Notes: a model not told the origin generated them from the letters alone. Shown: positions 4,698-12,635, numbered from the stretch's first letter. The stretch: DNA of 21,563 nt from Clostridia bacterium (GCA_016296415.1 JAEDJH010000022.1:1-21563), one strand, 5' to 3'. Program-made: numbers and translations.

Positions 4698-6425
4698 ATG
4701 AAGCAGCTCATGCTCGGCAATGAAGCCATTGCCAGAGGTGCATACGAAGCCGGTGTGCGTGTAGCGAGCGCATATCCCGGAACGCCCAGCACCGAAATAA
4801 ATGAGAACGTTGCAAACTATGAGGAGATCTACTCTGAGTGGGCACCCAACGAGAAGGTAGCGGTTGAGGTTGCACTCGGTGCGGCGGTAGGCGGCGCACG
4901 CAGCATGGCATGTATGAAGCATGTCGGACTCAATGTCGCAGCCGACCCGTTCTACACGGCAACCTATACCGGAGTAAACGCCGGTATGGTAGTTATCGTG
5001 GCGGATGACCCCGGTATGCACTCCTCGCAGAACGAGCAGGACACCAGAATGCACGCAAAGGCATCGCACGCTCCCTGCCTCGATCCTTCCGACAGCCAGG
5101 AATGCAAGGACTTCATGCGTGTTGCGCTGGAGCTCAGCGAAGAATACGATACCCCCGTTCTGCTCAGGGTCACGACCAGAATCGCACACGCCCGCACGGT
5201 GGTGGAGCTTGGCGAAAGGACCCCCGTTGAGCTTCGCAAATATGAAAAGAATAACAAAAAATACGTTTCAATGCCCGCAAACATGATCGGCCGTCATCTC
5301 TATGTTGAGGACAGGGAGAACCGCCTTGCCGAGGCAGCAAACACCCTTGCGATCAACCGCATTGAGTGGGCGGATAAGAAGGTTGGCGTTATCACCTCGG
5401 GCGCGGCTTACAACTACGTTAAGGAAGCAATGCCCAACGCTTCCGTGCTGAAGCTGGGTCTTGTATACCCGCTTCCCAGAAAGCTCATAACCGAGTTTGC
5501 GGAAGCCGTCGAAACGCTGTATGTTATCGAGGACATGGAGCCCTTCTTCGAGGAAACCATCAAGTCCTGGGGCATCGAGTGCTCCGGCAAGGATAAGACC
5601 GGCGTTCAGGGCGAGCTTTTCTCCAGAAAGATCGCAACGAAGTTCAACGGCGAGCCGGAAGCGGGCCCGATGAACACGCAGGGCATTCCCGTTCGTCCTC
5701 CCGTGCTTTGCCCCGGCTGCCCGCACAGGGGACTGTATTACGTTCTCGGCAAGCTGAAGCTGACGGTCTGTTCGGACATCGGCTGCTACACGCTCGGCGC
5801 ACTGCCTCCTCTCGGTGCGGTTGATACCTGCGTATGCATGGGTGCATCCATCGGTATGGCGCACGGCATGGAAAAGGGCATCGGCAAGGAACAGGCACAC
5901 AAGACCGTTGCCGTCCTCGGTGACAGCACCTTCTGCCACAGCGGCATGACGGGCTTGCTCAACATGAGATACAATAACTCTATCGGCACCGTTATAATTG
6001 CCGACAACTCCATAACCGGCATGACGGGACATCAGCACAACCCCGCCACGGGCTTCGACATTCACGGCAATCCCGCACCGCAGCTCAACCTTGAAAAGCT
6101 GTGCGAGGCCATGGGCATCGAGCACGTAAGGGTAGTTGACCCGTACGACATTAAGGAGCTTGAAAAGGTGCTGCGTGAGGAGACCGCAAGGGATGAGATG
6201 AGCGTCATAATCAGCCGCCGCCCGTGCGCACTGATAGTAAAGCAGCCCGGCATCCCCTTCAAGTGCGATAAAGAAAAGTGCAAGAACTGCGGTATGTGCA
6301 TGAAGATCGGCTGTCCGGCGATAAGAAAGACGGAGTTTGGCGTGGAGATCGACCCGACGCAGTGCGTTGGCTGCGGACTTTGCTCCAATATATGTCCGTT
6401 TGATGCGTTGAGCGCTGAAAAATAA
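4698..6425 (+). CDS. iorA: Indolepyruvate:ferredoxin oxidoreductase, alpha subunit
   Basis: With IorB this oxygen-sensitive cytoplasmic enzyme decarboxylates aryl pyruvates (indolepyruvate, phenylpyruvate, 4-hydroxyphenylpyruvate) to aryl-acetyl-CoA and reduces ferredoxin. In 575 residues the N-terminal pyrimidine-binding domain has YPGTPSTEI (about 26-34) and DDPGMHSSQNEQDTR. The TPP-Mg site is formed by GD409 and DN437. CPGCPHRG lies midway. The C-terminal ferredoxin domain has Cys528/531/534/539 and Cys556/559/562/566 for two 4Fe-4S clusters. GGAGG precedes the ATG. iorB follows after 15 bases. Length and motifs are intact. Exact substrate preference among the aromatic keto acids cannot be read from sequence. 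Confidence 0.95.
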   Translation: MKQLMLGNEAIARGAYEAGVRVASAYPGTPSTEINENVANYEEIYSEWAPNEKVAVEVALGAAVGGARSMACMKHVGLNVAADPFYTATYTGVNAGMVVIVADDPGMHSSQNEQDTRMHAKASHAPCLDPSDSQECKDFMRVALELSEEYDTPVLLRVTTRIAHARTVVELGERTPVELRKYEKNNKKYVSMPANMIGRHLYVEDRENRLAEAANTLAINRIEWADKKVGVITSGAAYNYVKEAMPNASVLKLGLVYPLPRKLITEFAEAVETLYVIEDMEPFFEETIKSWGIECSGKDKTGVQGELFSRKIATKFNGEPEAGPMNTQGIPVRPPVLCPGCPHRGLYYVLGKLKLTVCSDIGCYTLGALPPLGAVDTCVCMGASIGMAHGMEKGIGKEQAHKTVAVLGDSTFCHSGMTGLLNMRYNNSIGTVIIADNSITGMTGHQHNPATGFDIHGNPAPQLNLEKLCEAMGIEHVRVVDPYDIKELEKVLREETARDEMSVIISRRPCALIVKQPGIPFKCDKEKCKNCGMCMKIGCPAIRKTEFGVEIDPTQCVGCGLCSNICPFDALSAEK

Positions 6426-6440
6426 GAGGAGGACAGAGCT

Positions 6441-7013
6441 ATGAAGAATATTGTAATAGTTGGCGTAGGCGGACAGGGCACCCTCCTTGCGAGCAAGATT
6501 CTCGGCTACATTGGCCTTGAAAACGGTTACGATGTGCGTGTCAGCGAGGTTCATGGTATGAGCCAGCGCGGAGGCAGCGTCGTAACATACGTTCGCCTTT
6601 CCGATAATGAAAAGATTTACTCCGCAATAGTGGAGCAGGGTCAGGCCGACGTAGTGCTTGCCTTTGAAAACCTTGAAGCCGTAAGGGCTCTGCCGTATCT
6701 CAAAGAGGACGGCATAATGATAGTCAACACGCAGGAGCTTCTGCCCATGCCCGTCATCATCGGTGCGGCAGAGTATCCCACGGACTGCCTCGAGCGCCTC
6801 AATGCAAATGCGTGCAAGGTGATCGAGCTTGACGCAACGAGCATCGCACACGAGTGCGGAACCTACCGTGCGGCGAACGTAGTGCTTATCGGCGTGCTTG
6901 CAAAGCAGCTTCCCTTCACCTATGACCAGTGGATGAAGGCGATAGAGGCGAATGTAAAGCCCAAGTTCATCGACATGAACAAGGAAGCATTCAAGAGAGG
7001 TTACGAACTGTAA
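6441..7013 (+). CDS. iorB: Indolepyruvate:ferredoxin oxidoreductase, beta subunit
   Basis: The partner of IorA, a member of the gamma-domain family of 2-oxoacid:ferredoxin oxidoreductases. The 190-residue length is standard. The N-terminal VGVGGQGTLLASKILG (7-22) is the glycine-rich signature, followed by EVHGMSQRGGSVVTYVR (about 36-52), both diagnostic. An AGGAGG lies upstream and the spacing from iorA is 15 bases, so expression at equal levels is expected. Nothing is missing. A stem-loop begins a few bases after the stop. Confidence 0.95.
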   Translation: MKNIVIVGVGGQGTLLASKILGYIGLENGYDVRVSEVHGMSQRGGSVVTYVRLSDNEKIYSAIVEQGQADVVLAFENLEAVRALPYLKEDGIMIVNTQELLPMPVIIGAAEYPTDCLERLNANACKVIELDATSIAHECGTYRAANVVLIGVLAKQLPFTYDQWMKAIEANVKPKFIDMNKEAFKRGYEL

Positions 7014-7021
7014 TCCAAAAA

Positions 7022-7057
7022 ACGGAGTCTCCGAACAAACGGGGACTCCGTAATTTT
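7022..7057 (+). terminator. Moderate terminator between iorB and the PLP enzyme gene
   Basis: A 12-pair stem (7022-7033 with 7040-7051, one G-U) has a 6-base loop and is followed by only four T residues (7054-7057). Some read-through into the downstream gene is likely, which would lower its expression relative to iorAB. On the opposite strand the stem is followed by six T, but no gene there needs it. Confidence 0.7.
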
Positions 7058-7077
7058 AAAAAGCAGCGAGGTAGAAT

Positions 7078-8256
7078 ATGAAGTACGATTTTGAGAGCAA
7101 AATTTCACGTTGGCATACCGGTGCGGCAAAATGGGACTTTGCTCCGCAGCATATAAAGGACGGCGGCTATCTGCCGCTTACGATAGCGGATATGGAGTTC
7201 AAGACCGCCCCTGCCATCACCGATGCGATAAAAGAGGCGGCGGAGCACGGGATATTCGGCTATACGTATCCCGATGACGAGTATTTTAATGCGCTGAAAG
7301 GCTGGATGAAGGAACGCCACGATTTTGACATTGAGAGGGAGTGGCTGCTGACGACGGCAGGCGTCGTTGTTGCGCTCGGTGCGATAGTGCGTGAGTTCAC
7401 AACAGAGGGCGACGGCGTTATAATACAGCCGCCGGTATATCCGCCCTTCATGTCGCAGGTAAGCGGCAATAACCGTGAGATCATCGAAAATCCGCTTGTC
7501 TATTCCGACGGCAGGTACACGGTTGATTTTGAGGATCTTGAGAAAAAGTGCAAGGCCCCGAATGCAAAGCTTCTTATACTCTGCAATCCGCACAACCCTG
7601 TAGGCAGGGTTTGGAGCCGTGACGAGCTCAAGCGCATGGGAGAGATAGCCAAGGAGAACGGCGTGATCGTTTTGAGTGATGAGATCCACGGTGAGCTGAT
7701 ACTCCCCGGGTATCGCCACACTACGTTTGCCACCATCGAGGGAATGGCAGACAACTGCATAATCTGTACGGCGATGTCAAAAACGTTCAATCTGGCCGGA
7801 ATGTGCCTTTCCAATATCCTTATACCGAATGCTGAGCTGAAAGAACGACTTGCAAAACGCCTCGGGCGGGAGGCTGCATTCGGCATCCCCGCAATTTCAA
7901 GATATGCCGCAATAGCCGCGTTCACTAAGGGCGGAGAGTGGCTTGATGAGCTGATAATGTATGTAAACGGCAATTTTGAATACCTTTACGACTTTGTGGA
8001 AAAGCGTCTGCCGATGCTGAAATGTATAAAGGCGGAGGGAACGTACCTTGCCTGGATAGACATGCGAGCGCTGGGTCTTAACAACGAGCAGCTTGAGGAT
8101 CTTATGCTCAACAAAGCATTCCTCCAGCTCGACGAGGGTTACATATTCGGCGAAAGCGGTTCGGGCTTTGAGCGCATAAACCTCGCCATGCCGAGATATG
8201 AGCTGCAGGCGGCGCTTGAGCGCATGGAAAAGGCTATCCATGAAAAATGCTGTTAA
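7078..8256 (+). CDS. MalY/PatB-type PLP-dependent aminotransferase or C-S lyase
   Basis: A 392-residue fold-type I PLP enzyme. DFAPQHIKDGGYLPLTIADMEF near the N-terminus, GIFGYTYPDDEY, CNPHNPVGRVW, SDEIHGELIL and the PLP lysine K235 in MSKTFNLAG place it in the MalY/PatB group. Characterised members are cystathionine beta-lyases (methionine synthesis, cysteine breakdown), and others act as aminotransferases. Its position 64 bases after iorB raises the possibility that it transaminates aromatic amino acids to feed IorAB; that is inference. A GAGGT site precedes the ATG. I see no separate strong promoter in the gap, so it probably depends on read-through. The symbol is left empty because lyase versus aminotransferase cannot be settled by reading. 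Confidence 0.85.
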   Translation: MKYDFESKISRWHTGAAKWDFAPQHIKDGGYLPLTIADMEFKTAPAITDAIKEAAEHGIFGYTYPDDEYFNALKGWMKERHDFDIEREWLLTTAGVVVALGAIVREFTTEGDGVIIQPPVYPPFMSQVSGNNREIIENPLVYSDGRYTVDFEDLEKKCKAPNAKLLILCNPHNPVGRVWSRDELKRMGEIAKENGVIVLSDEIHGELILPGYRHTTFATIEGMADNCIICTAMSKTFNLAGMCLSNILIPNAELKERLAKRLGREAAFGIPAISRYAAIAAFTKGGEWLDELIMYVNGNFEYLYDFVEKRLPMLKCIKAEGTYLAWIDMRALGLNNEQLEDLMLNKAFLQLDEGYIFGESGSGFERINLAMPRYELQAALERMEKAIHEKCC

Positions 8257-8290
8257 GGAAATGCAGTAAAAGTAAATAAGAACAAAGGAA

Positions 8291-8325
8291 GGGGGGTGCC
8301 GGTGTCAAAGGCATCCCCCCTTTTT
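8291..8325. terminator. Terminator between convergent PLP enzyme and S41 protease genes
   Basis: GGGGGG pairs with CCCCCC and TGCC with GGCA across a single bulged T (arms 8291-8300 and 8310-8320), followed by five T on the plus strand. On the minus strand TTCCTTTG follows, so it probably also serves the protease gene. Confidence 0.88.
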
Positions 8326-8340
8326 AATCACGAAGCATCG

Positions 8341-9591
8341 TCAGCTTGCCTGAAGTGCTTTCTCCCTTACATAATCGAGCGCCGCCCAGAGCTGGGCATC
8401 ACGGTCCTGATGATTTTCGGAAATTTGCTCGATCGTCAGCCCCTTCAAGTCCTCGTCAAGGTCAATCTCTATGTCGGGCTGTACGCCGATACCGTGTATG
8501 CTTCTGCCACTTGAGGTAAAGTATGCGTCGGTGGTTATTTTTACCCAGCCCTGATTGGAAGAAAGCTGCATGGTCGTTTGGACTATGCCCTTTCCGTAGG
8601 TGGGCATTCCCACTACAATACCCGCACCCGTTTCCTGTATGGCGGCGGACAGTATTTCGCTTGCGGATGCGGAATTTTCGTTGACGAGCACGGCTATGGG
8701 TACGTCTATTTTCTTTGCATCGGAGGTATAAACCTCCCCCTCGGTTTCTCCCTTGCCCCTTATGCTCACAATGTCGCATTTTCCGAGTATTATGTCTGCG
8801 ATGCTTACCACGGCATTAAGTGAGCCGCCCGGGTTGTTTCTTAAATCGAGAACGAGAGATTTCATGCCCCTGTCTTTTAAATCCCGCACGGCCTCCTCAA
8901 ACTCCGTGACGCAGTTTCCGGTGAACATATCTATGCGTATATAGCCCGTGCGCTGATTGTAAAGCGCATGATGCACACGCTTTATGTTTACCGTTCCCAA
9001 CGTTACGGGTATCTCCAATACCTCTGCGCCGCCGGATTCATACGTTCTGATTATGGTAAAGCTGACAACGGAGCCCGCTTCGCCCGATAAGGCGAACGAT
9101 ACCTCGTCCAACGTCATGCCGGCCGTGGGATCGCCGTCGATGTGCGTTATCAGATCGCCCGTCTGTACGCCGGCAAGTGCGGCGGGATTGCCCTCGTATG
9201 CGTTAAGCACGGGCACGCCCCTGTCGTCAGGCTGTCCTATCAGTATCCCGACGCCCGAGTATTCGCCGTTTGTGGTTTCAAGATAGCTTATGTATTCCTC
9301 GTTGGTATAGTAAACCGCATAGTCGTCACCGAGAGCGCCGAGCATACCGTTTGCGGCGGCACTCAGCAGCTTCTCCCTGTCGGCAACATCGTAATAGCTG
9401 TTTTCCTCTATGAGATTGGCAAGCTCGGTCAGGGAATACGACTCGGCAAGCTCCGCATACTGCTCAGCGGACAGCACAACTTCGTTTTTTCTTTTCGCCT
9501 TGCTTATCCAGAGCGTCACTGCCGACGAGAGCAGTGCAACGATAAGCAGCGATGCAACGAAATAGATTATGTTTCGCAAGCGGGGTTTCAT
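8341..9591 (-). CDS. S41 family C-terminal processing peptidase (CtpA/CtpB type)
   Basis: An extracytoplasmic serine protease that cuts proteins near their C-termini. The 416 residues comprise one N-terminal membrane anchor or uncleaved signal (about 8-29), a helical dimerisation segment, a PDZ domain (about 110-200, GVGILIGQ to VTLG) and the S41 core. The catalytic Ser309 (NENSASASE), Lys334 (TYGKG) and Gln338 have the 25- and 4-residue spacing known from Bacillus CtpB. GGAGG precedes the ATG. It is transcribed alone from its own promoter. CtpB works in sporulation signalling and CtpA-type enzymes in envelope maintenance; nothing next to it decides which applies. Confidence 0.92.
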   Translation of the reverse strand: MKPRLRNIIYFVASLLIVALLSSAVTLWISKAKRKNEVVLSAEQYAELAESYSLTELANLIEENSYYDVADREKLLSAAANGMLGALGDDYAVYYTNEEYISYLETTNGEYSGVGILIGQPDDRGVPVLNAYEGNPAALAGVQTGDLITHIDGDPTAGMTLDEVSFALSGEAGSVVSFTIIRTYESGGAEVLEIPVTLGTVNIKRVHHALYNQRTGYIRIDMFTGNCVTEFEEAVRDLKDRGMKSLVLDLRNNPGGSLNAVVSIADIILGKCDIVSIRGKGETEGEVYTSDAKKIDVPIAVLVNENSASASEILSAAIQETGAGIVVGMPTYGKGIVQTTMQLSSNQGWVKITTDAYFTSSGRSIHGIGVQPDIEIDLDEDLKGLTIEQISENHQDRDAQLWAALDYVREKALQAS

Positions 9592-9619
9592 ACAGCCTCC
9601 AATGGTTTATGGATTACTT

Positions 9620-9648
9620 ATTGTATCAAGTATTGCTCATTAAGTCAA
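9620..9648 (-). promoter_or_regulatory. Promoter of the S41 protease gene
   Basis: TTGACT (9643-9648), a 17-base spacer and TACAAT (9620-9625) on the minus strand, each one base from consensus. The predicted start is about 20 bases before the ATG. Confidence 0.78.
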
Positions 9649-9713
9649 ATTTATGCTCAACGATGAATTAAAGTTCGCCTTTCCGTGCAGAATAATCGTT
9701 TTTAAACGCAAAA

Positions 9714-9739
9714 ATAACAGGGCGGGTACGCCCTGTTAT
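9714..9739 (-). terminator. Terminator of the HlyD-YggS-SepF-DivIVA cluster
   Basis: A perfect 11-pair stem (9714-9724 with 9729-9739) with a GGTA loop is followed on the minus strand by TTTTTG. A smaller GCCCC/GGGGC hairpin at 9749-9763 precedes it. Together they end the division-cluster transcript. Confidence 0.85.
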
Positions 9740-9772
9740 CGCTTAATTGCCCCGTAATGGGGCGATCATGTG

Positions 9773-9985
9773 TCAGCTTTCGGTATTCTCTGAGCCATTT
9801 TCGCCGCCTCTGAGCTGAACCAGCTTTGACGCAAGCAGCTTAAGCTGGGATTGGCATACCGTCATAGCGGACTCGTGACGTTCAAATTCCCTGATTATTT
9901 CATCGAGGAACGCATCGACTTCTTGAATGTTATAGCCCCACATGGAGCGGGAAAAATCCTTGTTTGCTATATCCTTCTTATCCAT
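9773..9985 (-). CDS. Short DivIVA-domain protein
   Basis: A 70-residue protein. The segment DFSRSMWGYNIQEVDAFLDEIIREFE (residues 10-35) matches the N-terminal DivIVA domain, which binds curved membrane and recruits division or polar proteins. Only a short helix follows, ending in a Gly/Ser/Asn/Glu tail; the long coiled-coil and C-terminal tetramerisation region of full DivIVA (about 160 residues) are missing. An AAGGAAA site supports the start. There is no downstream reading frame suggesting a frameshift, and a terminator lies shortly after the stop. It is either a genuinely short family member or a reduced paralogue with the main DivIVA elsewhere. Confidence 0.78.
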   Translation of the reverse strand: MDKKDIANKDFSRSMWGYNIQEVDAFLDEIIREFERHESAMTVCQSQLKLLASKLVQLRGGENGSENTES

Positions 9986-10003
9986 TTTCCTTGCAAGCGT
10001 GTC

Positions 10004-10047
10004 GGGGAGGACTCACAGGGACGTCGGCAGCGACGTCCCGGGTCCCC
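10004..10047 (-). other. Strong hairpin between sepF and the divIVA-like gene
   Basis: GGGACGTC (10018-10025) and GACGTCCC (10032-10039) form a perfect stem around a GGCAGC loop, and GGGGA/TCCCC at the ends extend it. On the minus strand no T-run follows, so it is not a classical terminator. It may set mRNA stability or processing between the two genes. Confidence 0.6.
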
Positions 10048-10053
10048 TTTTCG

Positions 10054-10512
10054 TCATAGACCTTCCTTGGAAGTGGCATTGCTCACTACATCATGACCTG
10101 CGGGCGCCATGAAGTAAATACCGAACTCTACCCTTGTGAGTGTGCCGCCGAGGGCATAGACCGCACCGTCCATGTAGTCAAGAATGCGCTGTGCCATATT
10201 AACGTCACTTTCGGCCAATTCCACGATGTTGACGATAACGGGCTTGCGGCTCTTGAAGTTATCTACGATGTTGCGTGCATCATCATAGCCTATCGGATGA
10301 TAGATCACGGTTTTGGCGGCGGAAGAAGCCGAAGGGGTGAAGGTGGGAGTCGATGCCGTCTTCTGCGACAAACCACGGCGTGCCCTGTCGAAGGAACGAA
10401 CGTTGGTCCCGTCGTCGAAAGCTATTTCAGCTTCTTCCTCTTCGTATTCATCCTCAAAGTTGTCGTCGGTGATGCCGATCTTGTCAAGAAACCAGTCTTT
10501 AACATTTGCCAT
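10054..10512 (-). CDS. sepF: Cell division protein SepF
   Basis: SepF tethers FtsZ polymers to the membrane. From the ATG at 10512, with GGAGG upstream, it is 152 residues; an in-frame ATG at 10629 would run into yggS and is rejected. The N-terminal MANVKDWFLDKIGI is the amphipathic membrane-binding helix. An acidic, then Ser/Thr-rich linker spans about 17-66. The C-terminal FtsZ-binding domain runs from about 67 (KTVIYHPIGYDDARNIVDNF) to GGTLTRVEFGIYFMAPAG. It follows yggS after 85 bases that contain a stem-loop with a T-rich flank, a possible attenuator. Confidence 0.93.
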   Translation of the reverse strand: MANVKDWFLDKIGITDDNFEDEYEEEEAEIAFDDGTNVRSFDRARRGLSQKTASTPTFTPSASSAAKTVIYHPIGYDDARNIVDNFKSRKPVIVNIVELAESDVNMAQRILDYMDGAVYALGGTLTRVEFGIYFMAPAGHDVVSNATSKEGL

Positions 10513-10597
10513 TTTGTTATTCCTCCAAATATTTTTTTTCGGCGCTTGGAGAAAAATAAGCGAGAAAGCTGCTGTCTTTATATGCCGCTCGCTGTGT

Positions 10598-11299
10598 TCA
10601 GAGTCTTGCACCAAACAGGGCAGTTCCAATTCTGACCATGTTAGAACCTTCCTCTATGGCAAGTTTATAATCACCGCTCATTCCCATTGACAGCCAGGTC
10701 ATGTCCACATTTTGCGATTGCTGCGACCGGATGCTTTCAAAAAGCAAGCGCATTTTCTCAAAATGCTTCCGTATGGCTCCATCCCCCGCATCGGATGCCG
10801 CCGCATTCGGTGGAATGCACATAAGACCCTTTAGTCTGATGCACGGGAGAGTGGTAATTAACTCGATAAGCTCCGGCAGCCTGTCCGGAAAAACGCCTCC
10901 CTTTTGAGGCTCAAGGCCGATATTGACCTCTATCAATATGTCCTGAAAAACGCCGAGCAAAGCCGCCCTGGAGTTTATTTCCAAGGCGAGGGCTTCCCTG
11001 TCAACGGACTGGATAAGCTCAACATTTCCTACAATATATTTTACCTTATTTGTCTGCAGCTGTCCAATGATATTTTTGCCGACGCCGTATTTATCGAACA
11101 ATTCCTGCTTTTTTAAAAGCTCCTGCACACGGTTTTCACCAACGTGCTTTATTCCCGCATCAAGCCCCGCGCGGATACGCTCTTCGTCCACGAATTTCGT
11201 CACGGCGATCATGCGTATATCTTCTGCTTTGCGGCCGGTTTTCTCGGCAGAAAACGCAATTTCCCGCATTATTCGGGAATAGTTGTCGGCTATGCTCAT
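10598..11299 (-). CDS. YggS/YlmE family PLP homeostasis protein
   Basis: A cytoplasmic PLP-binding protein (PLPBP family) involved in vitamin B6 and amino-acid homeostasis, with no firmly known reaction. In 233 residues the fold-type III alanine-racemase-like barrel shows the PLP lysine K35 in IAVTKF, HVGENRVQE (about 52-60), IGQLQTNKVKYI, and the phosphate-binding SMGMSGDYKLAIEEGSNMVRIG near the C-terminus. All are diagnostic. It sits directly upstream of sepF, as ylmE does in Bacillus. It starts 2 bases after the stop of the HlyD-like gene. Confidence 0.94.
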   Translation of the reverse strand: MSIADNYSRIMREIAFSAEKTGRKAEDIRMIAVTKFVDEERIRAGLDAGIKHVGENRVQELLKKQELFDKYGVGKNIIGQLQTNKVKYIVGNVELIQSVDREALALEINSRAALLGVFQDILIEVNIGLEPQKGGVFPDRLPELIELITTLPCIRLKGLMCIPPNAAASDAGDGAIRKHFEKMRLLFESIRSQQSQNVDMTWLSMGMSGDYKLAIEEGSNMVRIGTALFGARL

Positions 11300-11301
11300 C
11301 G

Positions 11302-12561
11302 TCAGAATATCTCCCGTATTTTATCCATAAGTTTTTCAAAGTTGCTTACCTTGGGCTTTGAATAGTTCTGTCCTGCGGATATGGTTTCGCCCGGTATTCG
11401 GCAGCGCACTATTGCAAAGCCGTCGTCTATCGCCAGAACATCGACTTCGGTGGCTTTATTCGAACCGTCGGCAAGCTGTATGTAGGGTATCCCCTCATCG
11501 TTTATGAAAACGGCGTCTGAGTTCACCTCGATTCCCGTCACGGAGGTTGAGATGGAAGCCTTTATTTTGCGGATGCACAAAAACGAGCCGAGATCGTCAT
11601 TTATTTTGAGTATGTTTACAACGTTCTTTCCTGAAATGACGGGCTCAAGCGCAATGCCCCTATAGACCTTTTCGCCGTATCCGTCGAACACTATATCGTA
11701 TTCGACGCCCCTGGCAACACGCAGCGGATCCGAGGCTTTGGTCAAAAATGCGCAATACCATTCCGAACCGTCAACAAGTCTGAATATTCTTGTTGAGCTT
11801 TCCTGCTGGGTATAGGAGGCAGCCGTTCCCTTTATGGCGGAGGAAACGAGGTTGGAGGTTATCATATCGAGCTTGTTGGCGTTTAACGCCTGCTCAAACC
11901 CGTCGAAGTAAAAGCTGACTATGCCCTGGGAGGGGGCAACGATTGTGCTTGACCATTCCGAAAGCTGCGCCCTGCGTGCATCGGCATCACGGTAGAGTGC
12001 GGACAGCTTTTCCGTGGCATACACCTTTTGGCGGAGGTATTCGCTGCGCCGGTCCAGCAGTGCATCGAGCCGTCTTTCGAGCGTTTCAAGATCACCGTCG
12101 GTTTTGTCCGATACGGTGGAGCGTATTTCGGAGCATACCGCGGAAATTTCAAGGTCTATGGAGGCGAGGTCGGCGTCGCCTATGCCCTCCATATCGGAAA
12201 GCTGAGCACTGTATATGTCGCTTTCGATCAGAAGAAGCGACTGCATCATGTCATCGCTGTAGCCCCATTTGAGCACCGTTGCGACGGGCGCACCGACATC
12301 GACATATTCGCCCTCTGCGGCAAGATATACAAGCTTGTCAAATTTTTCTATTTCCACGCTTGTCTCGTTACGAATTATGGCGGTGGTGTATTCAAAGCTC
12401 TGCACGCAGCTGCGCACAGCGGTTATTCCCCATGCACGACCGGGAATAACCAAAACAAGAACGGCGGTGATAACGAGTACCAACGCTGCCATGATCACAT
12501 AAAATCTCGGTTTGAACTTCAGTCGTCTGCGCCGTTTCACCGTGTGTCGGGAAAAACCCAT
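11302..12561 (-). CDS. HlyD-like membrane protein (periplasmic-adaptor type)
   Basis: A 419-residue protein with a very basic N-terminus (KRRRRLKFKP), one membrane helix at about 20-40, a biotinyl-lipoyl-like segment (about 60-95, with IRNETSVEIEKFDKLVYLAAEGEYVDVGAPVA), a helical coiled-coil region (about 105-195) and a second beta-rich half. This resembles HlyD/MFP adaptor proteins, which normally join inner-membrane transporters to export channels, yet no transporter is nearby. Linkage to yggS-sepF suggests a role in the envelope or at the septum, which is inference. The start is uncertain: GGAGG directly touches the ATG at 12561, and an in-frame ATG at 12618 has no ribosome binding site and lies upstream of the predicted transcription start. 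Confidence 0.7.
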   Translation of the reverse strand: MGFSRHTVKRRRRLKFKPRFYVIMAALVLVITAVLVLVIPGRAWGITAVRSCVQSFEYTTAIIRNETSVEIEKFDKLVYLAAEGEYVDVGAPVATVLKWGYSDDMMQSLLLIESDIYSAQLSDMEGIGDADLASIDLEISAVCSEIRSTVSDKTDGDLETLERRLDALLDRRSEYLRQKVYATEKLSALYRDADARRAQLSEWSSTIVAPSQGIVSFYFDGFEQALNANKLDMITSNLVSSAIKGTAASYTQQESSTRIFRLVDGSEWYCAFLTKASDPLRVARGVEYDIVFDGYGEKVYRGIALEPVISGKNVVNILKINDDLGSFLCIRKIKASISTSVTGIEVNSDAVFINDEGIPYIQLADGSNKATEVDVLAIDDGFAIVRCRIPGETISAGQNYSKPKVSNFEKLMDKIREIF

Positions 12562-12573
12562 CCTCCAAAAGTA

Positions 12574-12605
12574 ATGCGTCCGCAAGCTGTAAACATCGGA
12601 CGCAT
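12574..12605. promoter_or_regulatory. 9-bp inverted repeat across the predicted start of the hlyD-like transcript
   Basis: ATGCGTCCG (12574-12582) and CGGACGCAT (12597-12605) are perfect inverse repeats with a 14-base spacer, giving arm centres 23 bases apart, about two helical turns. One arm abuts the -10 element and the other ends shortly before the ribosome binding site. It could be a DNA operator, or an mRNA hairpin if transcription enters from upstream. Confidence 0.55.
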
Positions 12606-12606
12606 C

Positions 12607-12635
12607 ATTATACAACATATCTATGGATTTTTAAA
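12607..12635 (-). promoter_or_regulatory. Promoter of the HlyD-YggS-SepF-DivIVA cluster
   Basis: A perfect TATAAT (12607-12612) lies 17 bases after TTTAAA (12630-12635, 4 of 6 to consensus) on the minus strand. It sits at the end of the M16 peptidase gene. No terminator is visible between that gene and this promoter, so the two units may be partly co-transcribed. Confidence 0.6.

Noticed and set aside
5268..6851. A 527-codon open frame on the minus strand antisense to iorA and iorB
   Set aside because: It mirrors the codon bias of the intact iorAB genes, has no ribosome binding site or recognisable domain, and overlaps two certain genes completely.
10513..10597. Possible terminator between yggS and sepF (AGCGAG/CTCGCT with TATTTTT)
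   Set aside because: The stem is short with a long loop, so it could be chance; it is mentioned as a possible attenuator in the sepF entry but not listed as a terminator.
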